DNA from: Actinomyces marmotae | Lineage (GTDB): Bacteria; Actinomycetota; Actinomycetes; Actinomycetales; Actinomycetaceae | DNA: 64,000 nucleotides | Assembly (NCBI RefSeq): GCF_013177295.1 | Contig: NZ_CP053642.1 | Coordinates: forward strand, 1-64,000 | Direction: 5' to 3' | Shown: piece after piece, positions 1-12,194 of the stretch | How positions within the stretch are numbered: the first letter of the stretch is position 1 | Layout: every line of letters begins with the position of its first letter | Notes under the pieces: model-generated | The model's database searches: none | Told to the model about the DNA's origin: nothing | The model's input: only the letters and a program-made list of their open reading frames with translations | Made by a program: the position numbers and the translations under genes

Positions 1-79
1 CGGCGCTCTGACGGGTCAAACCCCGGTGGCGCTCGAGGGTGAGAAACGGGCCACGTCGGCGGAAAGCGCCCCCGCGCGC

Positions 80-85
80 TAGGCT
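80..85 (+). promoter_or_regulatory. Probable -10 element of the dnaA promoter
   Basis: TAGGCT fits the actinobacterial TANNNT -10 pattern and lies about 40 nt before the dnaA GTG, leaving room for a short leader with the AGGAGAA ribosome site. No convincing -35 hexamer is visible. The rest of bases 1-124 shows no gene. Confidence 0.4.
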
Positions 86-124
86 CGTCGTCCAGATACG
101 TTCATCATCACTCAGGAGAACCAC

Positions 125-1738
125 GTGCTCGAGGACGCGGTCACCAAGTGGCACTCGGCTCTTGAGGTCCTCGCGGCCTCGGGCGAGCTCGGCCAGGGCA
201 AGGTGTCCATCATCCGCATGACCGGGGTCATCGACGTCGATGGCACCCTGGTCCTCGTCGCGGGCTCCTCATTCGCCAAGGACATCATCGACAAGTCCCG
301 CGGCCCCATCGGCCGCGCCCTCATGGCGGCCTGGGGCAGGGAGGTCCCCTTCGAGGTCATGATCGACACCTCCGGGGACTCCGTGCCCCCGCCCCCGCCG
401 TCGGCCCCGAGCGCCGAGCAGAGTCTTCCCGGCAGCCCCTTCATGCCCCCAGTCCCGCCAGCGCCCATCACGCCATCGGCGGTCCACCCCACCGCCGTGG
501 CCGACCCCGGATCGGCGCCGTCGACCCTCTCCCCACCGTCGGCGCCGTCGGGCGCCCCCCTTCCCCAGCCGGCGCCGTCGGCCCTCGTGACGGGGCGCGC
601 CGACTTCGCGATAGGCGGGCGCGGGCCCTCGACAGGGGGCACCGGGGCCAATCCCTTCGCGGCCACGGCGCCCACGAGCCCCGACGGCTCCACCCTCAAC
701 CCGCGCTACACCTTCGACACCTACGTCACCGGCTCTTCCAACCGCTTCGCGCATGCGGCGTCTATCGCCGTCGCCGAGGCCCCGGCCCGCGCTTACAACC
801 CCCTGTTCATCTACGGGGGCTCCGGGTTGGGCAAGACCCACCTCCTCCACGCCATCGGCCACTACGCGCGCACGCTCGACCCCACGACGCGCATCAAGTA
901 CGTCAACTCCGAGGAGTTCACGGCCGACTTCATCGCCGCCGTGCGCGACAACCGCGACAACGGCAGCCTCGACTCATTTAAGCGCCGCTACCGCGACGTC
1001 GACATCCTGCTCGTCGACGACATCCAGTTCCTAGCGGACAAGGAGCAGACCCTCGAGGAGTTCTTCCACACCTTCAACGCCCTCCACTCCGCGGGCAAGC
1101 AGGTGGTCCTCACCTCGGACCAGCCGCCCAAGGCCATGAACAACCTCGACGAGCGCCTGCGCTCGCGCTTCGAGTGGGGCCTGCTCGCCGACGTCCAACC
1201 GCCGGACCTCGAGACCCGCATGGCGATCCTGTCGCTCAAGGCCCGGGCCGAGGGGCTCGACCTTCCCATGGACGTCCTGGAATACATCGCCTCCCGGGTG
1301 ACCACCAACATCCGCGAGCTCGAGGGCGCGCTCATCCGGGTGACCGCCTTCGCCTCGCTCAACCAGCAGACGATCGACCAGACCCTGGCCGAGATGGTCC
1401 TGCGGGACATCATCTCCGACCCCGCCGGCGAGGAGATCACCACCTCCCTCATCATGGCGCAGACGGCGGACTACTTCGGCATCACCGTCGACGACCTGTG
1501 CAGCGCCAACCGCTCGCGCCTCATCGTCCACGCGCGTCACATCGCCATGTACCTGTGCCGCGAGCTGACCGACCTCTCCCTGCCCAAGATCGGCCGAGAG
1601 TTCGGCGGGCGCGACCACACCACCGTCATGAGCGCGGACAAGAAGATCCGCCAGCAGATGGCCGAGCGCCGCTCCACCTTCAACCAGGTCACCGAGATGA
1701 CCAGCCGCATCAAGCAGGCGGCCCTGGAACAGGCCTGA
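125..1738 (+). CDS. dnaA: Chromosomal replication initiator protein DnaA
   Basis: DnaA binds 9-bp DnaA boxes and opens oriC with ATP. The 537-residue product has an N-terminal DnaB/DnaD-interaction domain (about 1-85), a long Pro/Ala/Ser-rich linker (about 88-195) typical of actinobacteria, an AAA+ domain with Walker A GGSGLGKT (near 231-238) and Walker B LLVDDIQF (near 295-302), and a C-terminal DnaA-box-binding helix-turn-helix carrying DHTTVM near residue 497. The GTG start at 125 is preceded by AGGAGAA at a good distance. dnaN follows after a 640-bp gap holding DnaA-box-like sites, the classical oriC arrangement. Confidence 0.98.
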   Translation: MLEDAVTKWHSALEVLAASGELGQGKVSIIRMTGVIDVDGTLVLVAGSSFAKDIIDKSRGPIGRALMAAWGREVPFEVMIDTSGDSVPPPPPSAPSAEQSLPGSPFMPPVPPAPITPSAVHPTAVADPGSAPSTLSPPSAPSGAPLPQPAPSALVTGRADFAIGGRGPSTGGTGANPFAATAPTSPDGSTLNPRYTFDTYVTGSSNRFAHAASIAVAEAPARAYNPLFIYGGSGLGKTHLLHAIGHYARTLDPTTRIKYVNSEEFTADFIAAVRDNRDNGSLDSFKRRYRDVDILLVDDIQFLADKEQTLEEFFHTFNALHSAGKQVVLTSDQPPKAMNNLDERLRSRFEWGLLADVQPPDLETRMAILSLKARAEGLDLPMDVLEYIASRVTTNIRELEGALIRVTAFASLNQQTIDQTLAEMVLRDIISDPAGEEITTSLIMAQTADYFGITVDDLCSANRSRLIVHARHIAMYLCRELTDLSLPKIGREFGGRDHTTVMSADKKIRQQMAERRSTFNQVTEMTSRIKQAALEQA

Positions 1739-2378
1739 CACCCCCTCGCCGAGACCGGTCGAAAATAGGAGCGAGACCGGTCCTCTATCCACAGGCTCGC
1801 ATGGGGACGAGGGCGCTGAGGCCGTTACCGCGCCCTCTGAACCGGTCTCGATCGTCATTTCGACCGGTCTCGGTTGTAGGGGCGGGGCATGAGATTGCCT
1901 TGATTTAGCGGGGATTGACACGACTGTGGGGCCCGTGTGACTCATGTGATCCATGGGATGGTTGATTGTGATCCACGCCTGTGGACAAGCCTGTGGACAC
2001 CGCCGTCGACGCGGTGGACGCCGTGGCCCGGTCTGTGGCGCCCGCCGGACCAAGTTGTGATTCGGCCCCGGGCGCCACTGCGCCTCTCCACCCCTGCCAT
2101 GCCCCGGGGCACCGAACCACTCCCTTGTAGTTCCACATCCGCATCAAGCCGTGGCCAGCGTGTAATCCCGTTTCCCACAGGATCCACACCTCCTACTACA
2201 CCTACCAACCCACTACACGAGCCCGAATCACAAGCCCGGCCAACGAGGCGCTCCGCCTCCTAGCCCGGGCGCCTGGAGGATCGACCCCCATCGCCGCGCT
2301 CGGCTCACGAGGCGCGTCGAGCGCAAACCGTCTACACTCGCCGATGTTGTCTGTCCGCACTCTCCTCAGGGGGCCATA
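1739..2378. other. dnaA-dnaN intergenic region, candidate oriC
   Basis: This 640-bp gap between dnaA and dnaN has no convincing gene. On the reverse strand it contains an exact actinobacterial DnaA box TTGTCCACA (1980-1988) followed directly by GTGTCCACA (1992-2000). Near matches are CTATCCACA (1785-1793), TTTCCCACA (2171-2179) and GGATCCACA (2180-2188). The least GC-rich patch is near 1890-1925. It also carries the inverted GACCGGTC array (1751-1872). A possible -10 for dnaN, TACACT, lies at 2333-2338. Origin function is inferred from position and boxes; a second box cluster lies at 12759-12911. Confidence 0.7.
1751..1872. repeat. 22-bp-phased GACCGGTC repeat, locus A (inverted pair)
   Basis: Two forward units GAGACCGGTC at 1751 and 1773 (22 bp apart) face two inverted units, accggtctcg at 1841 and gaccggtctc at 1862. 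The spacer holds a DnaA-box-like CTATCCACA and an 8-bp inverted repeat GAGGGCGC/GCGCCCTC (1809-1816 and 1830-1837). The same units recur at six other intergenic sites in the window. Confidence 0.9.
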
Positions 2379-3512
2379 GTGAAGCTCAGGGTCGACCGCG
2401 ATGTCCTCGCGGAGGCTGTCACCTGGACAGCCCGCTCCGTTCCCGCCCGCCCGCCCGTGCCCGTCCTGGCCGGCGTGCGACTGGAGGCCTCCGGATCGAC
2501 GTTGGTCCTGGCCTCCTTCGACTACGAGGTCTCCGCCCACTGCGAGGTGCCGGCCGACATCGAGGCCGAGGGTGTTGTCCTCGTCTCTGGGCGCCTGCTC
2601 GCCGACATCGCCAAGGCCCTCCCCGCCAAGCCGGTCGACCTCGAGCTCGAGGGGACCAAGGTGATGGTCACCTGCGGCTCCTCGCGCTTCTCCCTGTCGG
2701 CCATGGCCGCCGACGACTACCCGGCGCTGCCCCCCATGCCCCAAGTGGCCGGCACGATCGACGCCCACGACCTCGCCCAGGCGGTCGCCCAGGTCTCCAT
2801 CGCCGCCTCCCGCGACGAGACCCTGCCGCTGCTCACCTCCATCCAGGTCGACGTCCAGGGCGACGCCCTGACCCTCATGGCCACCGACCGCTACCGGCTC
2901 GCCGTGCGCGAGATGACCTGGACGCCGTCGGACTCCTCCTTGGAGACCACCGCCCTGCTCAAGGCGCGCACGCTGTCCGACGTGGCCAAGTCGCTCACCT
3001 CTTCCGGAGATGTCACCCTCGCCCTGTCCGACGGCGGCGGGACCTCCTCGGGCCTCATCGGCTTCGAGGCCGGCGGGCGCCGCACGACCTCCCTGCTCAC
3101 CGACGGCGACTACCCCCCGGTGCTGCGCCTCTTCCCCGAGCAGACCCTCATCCACGCCACCGTCGGGCGTGAGGAGCTCATGGCCGCGGTGCGGCGCGTC
3201 AGCCTCGTCGCCGAGCGCTCCACCCCGATCCACATGTCGTTCACCCAAGGGACCCTCGCTCTCGAGGCCGGTCAGAGCGATGACGCCCAGGCCTCTGAGA
3301 GCATCGTGGCGCACCTGGAGGGCGACGACATCGCGACGGCCTTCAACCCGGGATACCTCCTCGACGGCCTCGGCGCTATCTCCGACCCCTATGTGCGCCT
3401 TGACTTCACGCACGCCTCCAAGCCCGCGGTCCTGACCGGCATGAGCGCGATCGGCGGCGAGGAGGACTCCTCCTTCCGCTACCTCATCATGCCGATTCGC
3501 TTCGGCGCCTGA
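2379..3512 (+). CDS. dnaN: DNA polymerase III sliding clamp (beta subunit)
   Basis: DnaN forms the ring-shaped dimer that tethers polymerase III and many repair proteins to DNA. The 377-residue length is that of the family, and the three-domain clamp pattern is visible: MKLRVDRDVL at the N-terminus, the ATDRYRLAVRE segment in the middle domain, and a C-terminus ending RYLIMPIRFGA, close to the usual P-(V/I)-R ending. It starts with GTG at 2379 after a weak purine-rich site. It lies between the candidate oriC and recF in the standard order. Confidence 0.97.
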   Translation: MKLRVDRDVLAEAVTWTARSVPARPPVPVLAGVRLEASGSTLVLASFDYEVSAHCEVPADIEAEGVVLVSGRLLADIAKALPAKPVDLELEGTKVMVTCGSSRFSLSAMAADDYPALPPMPQVAGTIDAHDLAQAVAQVSIAASRDETLPLLTSIQVDVQGDALTLMATDRYRLAVREMTWTPSDSSLETTALLKARTLSDVAKSLTSSGDVTLALSDGGGTSSGLIGFEAGGRRTTSLLTDGDYPPVLRLFPEQTLIHATVGREELMAAVRRVSLVAERSTPIHMSFTQGTLALEAGQSDDAQASESIVAHLEGDDIATAFNPGYLLDGLGAISDPYVRLDFTHASKPAVLTGMSAIGGEEDSSFRYLIMPIRFGA

Positions 3513-3562
3513 CCCGGCGCGAGGCCCCGACAACGTTCTCGCGCCATCCTCGCGCGCCGCTC

Positions 3563-4783
3563 GTGTACGTCTCCGACCTGGCACTCGACGACTTCAGGTC
3601 CTATCGGCACCTCGTGGTGGGCCTGGAGCCGGGCATCAGCGCGTTCATCGGCCCCAATGGGCAGGGCAAAACCAATCTCGTCGAGGCGATCGCCTACCTA
3701 TCCACGCTGAGCAGCCACCGCGTGGGCGCTGATCGGGCCCTGGTGCGGCGCGCCGACGACGGCGAGCAGCCCGGCGGCGCCGTCGTGCGGGCCAAGGTGG
3801 TTCACGGCGAACGCCCCAGCGTCATCGAGATCGAGATCATCGCGGGCAGGGCCAACCGCGCCCGCCTCAATCGCGGCGCCTGCCGTCCGCGGGACCTCAC
3901 CGGGATCCTGCGCACCGTCGTCTTCGCGCCAGAGGACCTCGCCCTCGTGCGCGACGAGCCCGGGGTGAGGCGCCGCTTCCTCGACGACCTCGCCGTCATG
4001 CTGCGCCCCGCTCTCGCCGGGACGCGCCTCGAGCACGACAAGATCCTCGCCCAGCGCGCGAGCCTCCTGCGCTCGGCGCGCGCCCACCGGGGCCGGGGCT
4101 CCTCCTCCATGGAATCGATGATGTCCACCCTGGAGGTCTGGGACGCCCAGCTGGCCGCCGCGGCCTCGCGGCTCATCGTCGCGCGAATCGAAGTCGTCAG
4201 GCGCCTGCGCCCCTGGGTCGAGTCCTGCTACGAGGCCGTCTCGGGCAATCAGTCCGAGGCGCGCCTCGCCTACCGCTCCAGCCTCCTGGCTCATGAGGGC
4301 GCCATTGAGCCCGAGCCCGGAACGGGGTGGGATGCGGTGGCCACCGCCGAGAGCGGACTCGCCGACGCCCAGGCGGTGGCCGCCCGCCTGGAGGTGGCGA
4401 TGGGCGGGCTTCACGAGCGTGAGATCGAGCGCGGCGCCAACCTCGTGGGCGCCCACCGCGATGACCTCTCCCTCTTCCTGGGATCCCTGCCAGCCAAGGG
4501 CTTCGCCTCCCACGGCGAGCAGTGGTCGCTGGCGCTGGCACTGCGCCTGGCCTCCTACGAGATGCTCCGGCACGACGTCGATGCCTACGGGGGCGACGGC
4601 GAGCCGGTCCTCATCCTCGATGATGTGTTCGCCTCACTCGATGACAGGCGCCGTCAGGCGTTGGCTTCCATGGTGGTCGGCGCTCAGCAGGTGCTGGTCA
4701 CGGCCGCCGTCGACGCCGACGTGCCGGATGGCCTGGCCGGAGCGCGCTTCCGGGTGGCCGGATCGGAGGTGACCCGTGACTGA
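3563..4783 (+). CDS. recF: DNA replication and repair protein RecF
   Basis: RecF is an SMC-like ATPase that loads RecA at gapped DNA with RecO and RecR. The 406-residue protein has Walker A GPNGQGKTN (near residue 32), the conserved start LALDDFRSYRHL, and a Walker B/D-loop region LILDDVFASLDDRRR near residue 350. It starts with GTG at 3563; no strong ribosome site is visible. Its stop overlaps the start of the next gene by 8 nt, suggesting coupled translation. Confidence 0.96.
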   Translation: MYVSDLALDDFRSYRHLVVGLEPGISAFIGPNGQGKTNLVEAIAYLSTLSSHRVGADRALVRRADDGEQPGGAVVRAKVVHGERPSVIEIEIIAGRANRARLNRGACRPRDLTGILRTVVFAPEDLALVRDEPGVRRRFLDDLAVMLRPALAGTRLEHDKILAQRASLLRSARAHRGRGSSSMESMMSTLEVWDAQLAAAASRLIVARIEVVRRLRPWVESCYEAVSGNQSEARLAYRSSLLAHEGAIEPEPGTGWDAVATAESGLADAQAVAARLEVAMGGLHEREIERGANLVGAHRDDLSLFLGSLPAKGFASHGEQWSLALALRLASYEMLRHDVDAYGGDGEPVLILDDVFASLDDRRRQALASMVVGAQQVLVTAAVDADVPDGLAGARFRVAGSEVTRD

Positions 4784-5447
4784 GGACCAGCCGGGGGCTG
4801 AGGGCGCAGGCGTCGACCACCCCTGCGATCGTGAGGCGGGCGCCGCCGGGGACGGCGCGAGCCTCGCCTCGCGAGCACTGTCCCGCGTGCGGGCCTCCGC
4901 ATTCGAGCGCGGCCACATGCGAGGGCCCGCGCGCTCCAGCGGGCGTCCGGGGGCGGATGACCCCGCGCCCTGGGACGCTCCCCGGCGCCGCGTCGGCGTC
5001 AACGGCGAGGGGGGCGGCGACCCCGAGAGTGAGGACTGGACGGAGCGCGCGCCCGGGCTGGCCACTGATCGCGGCCGCCCCGGCCCCAGCCGTTTCGACC
5101 CGAGGACCGCGAAGAAGGACCTCGCCCGCATGGTCGACCGCAAGGGATGGGCGGGGATGCTCGCAGTGGCCGGCGTCGCCGCCCGCTGGGAGGAGATCGT
5201 GGGCAGGTCTGTCGCCGAGCACTCGCGCGTGGAGTCCTTTGAGCCCGGGCGGATCACCATCCGGGCGTCCTCGTCCAGTTGGGCGCAGCAGTTGCGGCTC
5301 ATGATGCCCACCATCTTGCGGCGCATCAGCGAGGAGGTCGGGGGCGCCGGGGTCGATGTCCATGTGCTGGGCCCGGCCGGGCCCAGCTGGCGCCATGGAC
5401 GCTTCCCCGTGCGCGGCGGGCGCGGCCCCCGCGACACCTACGGCTGA
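4776..5447 (+). CDS. DUF721 family protein (DciA-like)
   Basis: The 223-residue product has a variable, charged N-terminal half and a C-terminal DUF721 domain (about 110-215) with the KGWAGMLAVAGVAARWEEIVG and ISEEVGG segments. Related DciA proteins help load the replicative helicase; in actinobacteria this gene sits between recF and gyrB, as here. The start is GTG at 4776, inside the end of recF. A helicase-loading role is inferred from the family, since no enzymatic motif is visible. Confidence 0.85.
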   Translation: MTEDQPGAEGAGVDHPCDREAGAAGDGASLASRALSRVRASAFERGHMRGPARSSGRPGADDPAPWDAPRRRVGVNGEGGGDPESEDWTERAPGLATDRGRPGPSRFDPRTAKKDLARMVDRKGWAGMLAVAGVAARWEEIVGRSVAEHSRVESFEPGRITIRASSSSWAQQLRLMMPTILRRISEEVGGAGVDVHVLGPAGPSWRHGRFPVRGGRGPRDTYG

Positions 5448-5510
5448 GGCGCGGCGCCGTGGCCGAGGCGAGCCGCGGCGCCGTGGTCGGAGCGCGGGGA
5501 ACGGAGGTGA

Positions 5511-7895
<2,385 letters not shown>

Positions 7896-7970
7896 CCCAC
7901 CGGCCGCCGTCGGCCCCACGCCACCGCCTGGCAAGGCACTCAAGGCACTGAAGGACACTGAAGGATCCAC

Positions 7971-10538
7971 GTGAGCGACGAGACCACCACCCCCACCGGC
8001 ACCCAGGAGCACGACCGCATCCAGCCGGTTGACCTCCAGATGGAGATGCAGCGCTCCTACCTGGACTACGCGATGAGCGTCATCGTCGGGCGCGCCCTTC
8101 CGGACGTGCGCGACGGCCTCAAGCCCGTCCACCGCCGAGTCCTGTACGCCATGTACGACGGCGGGTACCGCCCCAATTCCTCCTTCTCCAAGTCCTCCCG
8201 TGTGGTGGGCGAGGTCATGGGCAACTATCACCCCCACGGTGACGCCGCCATCTACGACGCCCTCGCGCGCCTCGTGCAGTGGTGGTCCCTGCGCTACCCG
8301 CTGGTGGCCGGGCAGGGCAACTTCGGCACTCCCGGCAACCTGGGGCCGGCCGCCCCCAGGTACACCGAGTGCAAGATGGCCCCGCTGGCCATGGAGATGG
8401 TCCGGGACATCGACGAGGAGAGCGTCGACTTCCAGGACAACTACGACGGCAGGAACCAGGAGCCGACGATCCTGCCGGCCCGCTTCCCCAACCTGCTCGT
8501 CAACGGCTCCGAGGGTATCGCGGTGGGCATGGCCACCCGCATCCCCCCGCACAACCTGCGCGAGGTCGCCCGCGGCGTCCAGTGGTTCCTCGACCACCCC
8601 GACGCCACCCGCGAGGAGCTTCTTGAGGCTCTCCTCGAGATCATCCCCGGCCCCGACTTCCCCACCGGCGCCACCATCCTGGGCCGGCGCGGCATCGAGG
8701 ACGCCTACCGCACCGGGCGAGGTTCCATCACCCAGCGGGCCGTCGTCAACGTCGAGGAGATCCAGGGCCGCCAGTGCCTCGTCGTCACCGAGCTGCCCTA
8801 CCAGGTCAACCCGGACAACCTCGCCGACAAGATCGCCCAACTCGTGCGCGACGGGCAGGTGGGCGGCATCGCCGACATCCGCGACGAGACGTCCGGCCGC
8901 ACGGGCCAACGGCTCGTCATCGTCCTCAAGCGCGACGCCGTCGCCAAGGTGGTCCTCAACAACCTCTACAAGCGCACCCCGCTGCAGGACAACTTCCCCG
9001 CCAACATGCTCGCCCTGGTGGACGGGGTGCCCCGCACGCTCAGCATCGACGGCTTCGTGCGCCACTGGGTGGACCACCAGATCGACGTCATCGTGCGCCG
9101 CTCCCGCTACCGCCTGCGCAAGGCCGAGGAGCGCCTGCACATCTTGGAGGGCCTGCTCAAGGCCATCGACGCTCTCGACGCCGTCATCGCCCTCATCCGG
9201 CGCTCGCCGACCACTGAGGAGGCCCGCACCGGCCTCATGGGGCTGCTCGGTGTCGACGAGGCCCAGGCCGAGGCGATCCTGTCCCTCCAGTTGCGCCGCC
9301 TGGCCGCCCTGGAGCGCCTCAAGATCCAGACCGAGGCCGAGGAGCTCAAGGCCAAGGTCGCCGACCTTCGCGACATCATCGCCTCCCCGCAGCGTCAGCG
9401 CGACATCGTTTCCACCGAGCTCGCCGAGATCGTCGACAAGTTCGGCGATGAGCGCCGCACGAGGATCGTCCCCTTCGACGGCGAGATGAGCATGGAGGAC
9501 CTCATTCCCGAGGAGGACGTCGTCGTCACCATCACCCGCTCCGGCTACGCCAAGCGCACCCGCACCGACGCCTACCGCTCCCAGCACCGCGGCGGCAAGG
9601 GCGTGCGCGGCGCCACCCTGCGCGAGGACGACATCGTCCAGCACTTCGGGGTGACCACCACGCACCGCTGGCTGCTGTTCTTCACCAACCTCGGCCGGGT
9701 CTACCGCGCCAAGGCCTACGAGTTGCCCGAGGGCGGCCGCGACTCCAAGGGCCAGCATGTGGCCAACCTGCTCGCCTTCCAGCCCGGCGAGGAGATCGCC
9801 CAGGTCATGGATCTCGGCGCCTACGACCAGGCCGACTACCTCGTGCTGGCCACGCGCCGCGGCCTGGTGAAGAAGACCCGCCTGAGCGAGTACGACTCCA
9901 ACCGCTCGGGCGGCATCATCGCCATTAACCTGCGCGATGACGAGGATGGCAACTCCGATGAGCTCATCTCCGCCTCGCTCCTGTCGGCCGGCCAGGACTT
10001 GCTGCTCGTCTCCCGCCACGGCCAGTCCCTGCGCTTCCACGCCGATGACGCCACCCTGCGCCCCACAGGGCGAGCCACGAGCGGCGTGACCGGGATGCGC
10101 TTCCGGGGGGAGGACTCCCTGCTCGCCATGGGAGTCATCGACCCCTCCTGGGACAACGCCGACCTGTTCGTCGTCACCGAGGGTGGCTTCGCCAAGCGCA
10201 CCAACGTGCGCGACTACCCGGTCAAGGGACGCGGCGGCCTGGGCGTCAAGGTCGCCAATCTCGTCGAGGAGCGGGGCGATCTCGTAGGCGCGCTCGTGAC
10301 CGCCCCCGGTGATGAGGTGATGTGCATCATGGCGTCTGGCAAGGTGGTTCGCTCTGCCATCGCCGAGGTGTCCGTGACCGGCCGCGCCACACAGGGTGTG
10401 ACCTTCGCGAAGCCCGACGACGGCGACCGCATCATCGCGGTGGCCCGGAACGCCGAGCGCGACCTCGATGCTGATGATTCTGCACAGGTCCCCGCCGACA
10501 CGGTAGCGTTGAGCGAGGACGAGAGTGAGGACCAATGA
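7971..10538 (+). CDS. gyrA: DNA gyrase subunit A
   Basis: GyrA cuts and rejoins DNA and wraps it with its C-terminal beta-pinwheel. The 855-residue product shows the catalytic tyrosine in AAPRYTE (Tyr131), the [22 protein letters not shown] entry region, and the GyrA-box-like stretch [11 protein letters not shown] near the C-terminal domain start. In the quinolone-determining region, [10 protein letters not shown], the residue matching E. coli Ser83 is Ala92, while the acidic residue matching Asp87 is kept (Asp96). Start GTG at 7971. It overlaps the next gene by 4 nt (ATGA). Confidence 0.98.
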   Translation: MSDETTTPTGTQEHDRIQPVDLQMEMQRSYLDYAMSVIVGRALPDVRDGLKPVHRRVLYAMYDGGYRPNSSFSKSSRVVGEVMGNYHPHGDAAIYDALARLVQWWSLRYPLVAGQGNFGTPGNLGPAAPRYTECKMAPLAMEMVRDIDEESVDFQDNYDGRNQEPTILPARFPNLLVNGSEGIAVGMATRIPPHNLREVARGVQWFLDHPDATREELLEALLEIIPGPDFPTGATILGRRGIEDAYRTGRGSITQRAVVNVEEIQGRQCLVVTELPYQVNPDNLADKIAQLVRDGQVGGIADIRDETSGRTGQRLVIVLKRDAVAKVVLNNLYKRTPLQDNFPANMLALVDGVPRTLSIDGFVRHWVDHQIDVIVRRSRYRLRKAEERLHILEGLLKAIDALDAVIALIRRSPTTEEARTGLMGLLGVDEAQAEAILSLQLRRLAALERLKIQTEAEELKAKVADLRDIIASPQRQRDIVSTELAEIVDKFGDERRTRIVPFDGEMSMEDLIPEEDVVVTITRSGYAKRTRTDAYRSQHRGGKGVRGATLREDDIVQHFGVTTTHRWLLFFTNLGRVYRAKAYELPEGGRDSKGQHVANLLAFQPGEEIAQVMDLGAYDQADYLVLATRRGLVKKTRLSEYDSNRSGGIIAINLRDDEDGNSDELISASLLSAGQDLLLVSRHGQSLRFHADDATLRPTGRATSGVTGMRFRGEDSLLAMGVIDPSWDNADLFVVTEGGFAKRTNVRDYPVKGRGGLGVKVANLVEERGDLVGALVTAPGDEVMCIMASGKVVRSAIAEVSVTGRATQGVTFAKPDDGDRIIAVARNAERDLDADDSAQVPADTVALSEDESEDQ

Positions 10539-11011
10539 GCCAGCCCGACGCCGCCCAGCCCATGAACGCATCCATCGCGACGAACCCGCCCGCGGTCGGC
10601 GCGGCCAACCCCGGTAAGGGCGGTAAGCAGTCCGCGCTGGGTAGCCCGCGCCGCGTGCGGCTCGTGGTCAACCGAATCGACCCCTGGTCCGTCCTCAAGG
10701 TGTCACTGCTGCTCAACGTGGCGATCGGCATCATGATGGTGGTCGGCGCGGCCGTCGTGTGGTTCATGCTCGACTCGCTGCACGTGTTCTCCCAGATCCA
10801 GGACCTCGTGAGTTCGGTGGTGGAGACCAACTCCAACGCCTTCACCGGCGTCGTGGAGTACATGAAGTTCTCGCGGGCCATCTCGCTGTCCACGATCATC
10901 GCGGTCGTCAATCTCATCCTGAGCACCGCCTTGTGCACGCTCGCGGCCCTGTTGTACAACATCATCGCCTCTCTCGTGGGCGGGATTCATCTCACACTGG
11001 CGGATGACTGA
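10535..11011 (+). CDS. DUF3566 domain-containing membrane protein
   Basis: The 158-residue protein has a hydrophilic N-terminus (about 1-45), then two membrane helices (about 55-82 and 110-150) in the typical DUF3566 arrangement, with the segment [19 protein letters not shown] leading into the first helix. This family is found directly after gyrA across actinobacteria. The function is unknown. The ATG start overlaps the gyrA stop (ATGA), so the two are probably co-translated. Confidence 0.9.
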   Translation: MSQPDAAQPMNASIATNPPAVGAANPGKGGKQSALGSPRRVRLVVNRIDPWSVLKVSLLLNVAIGIMMVVGAAVVWFMLDSLHVFSQIQDLVSSVVETNSNAFTGVVEYMKFSRAISLSTIIAVVNLILSTALCTLAALLYNIIASLVGGIHLTLADD

Positions 11012-11016
11012 TCGAT

Positions 11017-11044
11017 TTGGTTGTCCCAGACCCGATGGGATAAT
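11017..11044 (+). promoter_or_regulatory. Probable promoter of tRNA-Ile
   Basis: TTGGTT (11017-11022) and GATAAT (11039-11044) are spaced by 16 nt and end 15 nt before the tRNA, a good fit to a housekeeping sigma promoter in this GC-rich setting. Confidence 0.5.
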
Positions 11045-11059
11045 CTCATCCGGTCTCAA

Positions 11060-11133
11060 GGGCCTATAGCTCAGTTGGTTAGAGCGCATCCCTGATAAGG
11101 ATGAGGTCGCTGGTTCGAGTCCAGCTAGGCCCA
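11060..11133 (+). tRNA. tRNA-Ile (anticodon GAU)
   Basis: The acceptor arms GGGCCTA and TAGGCCC pair fully. The D-arm TAGCTCAGTTGGTTAGAGC, an anticodon loop CTGATAA reading GAT, and a T-arm with GGTTCGAGTCC are all present. The discriminator is A and the CCA end is not encoded in full. Confidence 0.97.
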
Positions 11134-11166
11134 CGGCACCGCAGCGCGACGGCGAGGAGGCTCCAC

Positions 11167-11307
11167 ATGAGGAACCGGACAGCCCTGAACGCTGCGGTTT
11201 TCTCGTGCGTGGGCGCGATCGCGTACGCGGCCTGGCTTACGTATGAGGCCGCTCGCAAGGAGCGGGCCGCCTGGGCCGAGGTCACGGACCCGGTCGAGGA
11301 GATCTGA
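11167..11307 (+). CDS. Small DLW-39 family protein
   Basis: This 46-residue protein starts MRNRTALNAAVFSC, has one membrane helix (about 8-28) and ends in AAWAEVTDPVEEI, resembling the conserved DLW(A)EATD ending of DLW-39 proteins, which lie between gyrA and the tRNA-Ile/Ala genes in actinobacteria. ATG 11167 follows GAGGAGG at good spacing, so it is preferred over the longer frame that opens inside tRNA-Ile. The function is unknown. Confidence 0.75.
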   Translation: MRNRTALNAAVFSCVGAIAYAAWLTYEAARKERAAWAEVTDPVEEI

Positions 11308-11319
11308 CCCTCCCGCCGA

Positions 11320-11392
11320 GGGGCCATGGCGCAATTGGTAGCGCACCTGCTTTGCAAGCAGGGGGTTACGGGTTCGAGTCCCGTTGGCTCCA
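11320..11392 (+). tRNA. tRNA-Ala (anticodon UGC)
   Basis: The acceptor GGGGCCA pairs with TGGCTCC (one G-T pair). The anticodon arm CCTGC-TTTGCAA-GCAGG reads TGC, and the T-arm ACGGG-TTCGAGT-CCCGT is perfect. It lies just after the small DLW-39-like gene. Confidence 0.97.
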
Positions 11393-11481
11393 CTCCTGCC
11401 TCCCGCGATGGCGCGGCGCGCATCCACAGTGCTCCTCGACGGCGTGAGCGGGTCCCGAGAGCCTCGGGGCGCCCCAGCGCC

Positions 11482-12075
11482 TCAGGCTGGCCTGGGAAGG
11501 GGACGGCCGGCGATCGTCTCCACCAACTCGAAGGCCTCCTCAAGAGTCGTCTCGATCCCCAGATAGGTGAGGCGGTACAGGACCGTGCCGATCACCATGT
11601 CGATGCTGAGAACCGCCTCAGGGCCGTCCCACTGCCCCGCCTTGATCGCGCGGGAGACGGCATCGATCGCCCCGTCCCGCAGGGGCGCGATCACCCGCTG
11701 CCGATAGGACGCGGCGGCCTCGGGGCGCCCCAGCAGTTCGTGGGCGATCTGGATGACGGCCGGCCCGAGGGGCGGCGTCGCCAGGATCGTGTGCGCCCGC
11801 TGAACATGCGTGGCGAGATCCGCCAGGGGCTCCTCCGTCGCGGGTAAGTGCCGTGGCCCGAGCGCCGCGTCCACCGCGTCCACCGCGAGGTCCAGGAGGG
11901 TCCCCCACCGCCGGTAGATCGTCGACTTGGGGACGCCCGCCGCGGTCGCCAGGGCATCGGCCCGCAGAGCGCCGAGCCCGCCCGAGGCCATGAGGCGCGC
12001 GGCCGCGGTGAGGATCCGCCCGTCGATCCGCGGATCGCGCGGGCGCCCACCGCCTCGTGGCGCGCTCGACTCCAT
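11482..12075 (-). CDS. TetR family transcriptional regulator
   Basis: The 197-residue protein has an N-terminal TetR helix-turn-helix (about 15-60) with AAARLMASGGLGALRADALA and GVPKSTIYRRWG, and a ligand-binding C-terminal domain of the type often seen as TetR_C with a conserved Pro-rich loop (ILATPPLGPAVIQI). It is divergently transcribed from the HXXEE gene, and a palindrome in the shared promoter region is the likely operator. Start ATG 12075 has GGAGGAGGT upstream. The ligand is unknown. Confidence 0.88.
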   Translation of the reverse strand: MESSAPRGGGRPRDPRIDGRILTAAARLMASGGLGALRADALATAAGVPKSTIYRRWGTLLDLAVDAVDAALGPRHLPATEEPLADLATHVQRAHTILATPPLGPAVIQIAHELLGRPEAAASYRQRVIAPLRDGAIDAVSRAIKAGQWDGPEAVLSIDMVIGTVLYRLTYLGIETTLEEAFELVETIAGRPLPRPA

Positions 12076-12151
12076 GGCGACCTCCTCCCATCCCGCGTGG
12101 AGCGCCGTGCCGGCCCCGCAGCGGATTCTTCCAAATGCGCCCGAACAGCGC

Positions 12152-12170
12152 TATCCTAGTTACGCAACTA
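12152..12170. promoter_or_regulatory. Probable TetR operator and -10 for the HXXEE gene
   Basis: TATCCT (12152-12157) is a good -10 for the rightward gene and abuts the inverted repeat TAGTT-ACGC-AACTA (12157-12170). Binding by the divergent TetR protein here would block the promoter. The AT-rich palindrome stands out in the GC-rich context. Confidence 0.6.
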
Positions 12171-12194
12171 ATAGTCGTGCAATCGGGAGGAGCC

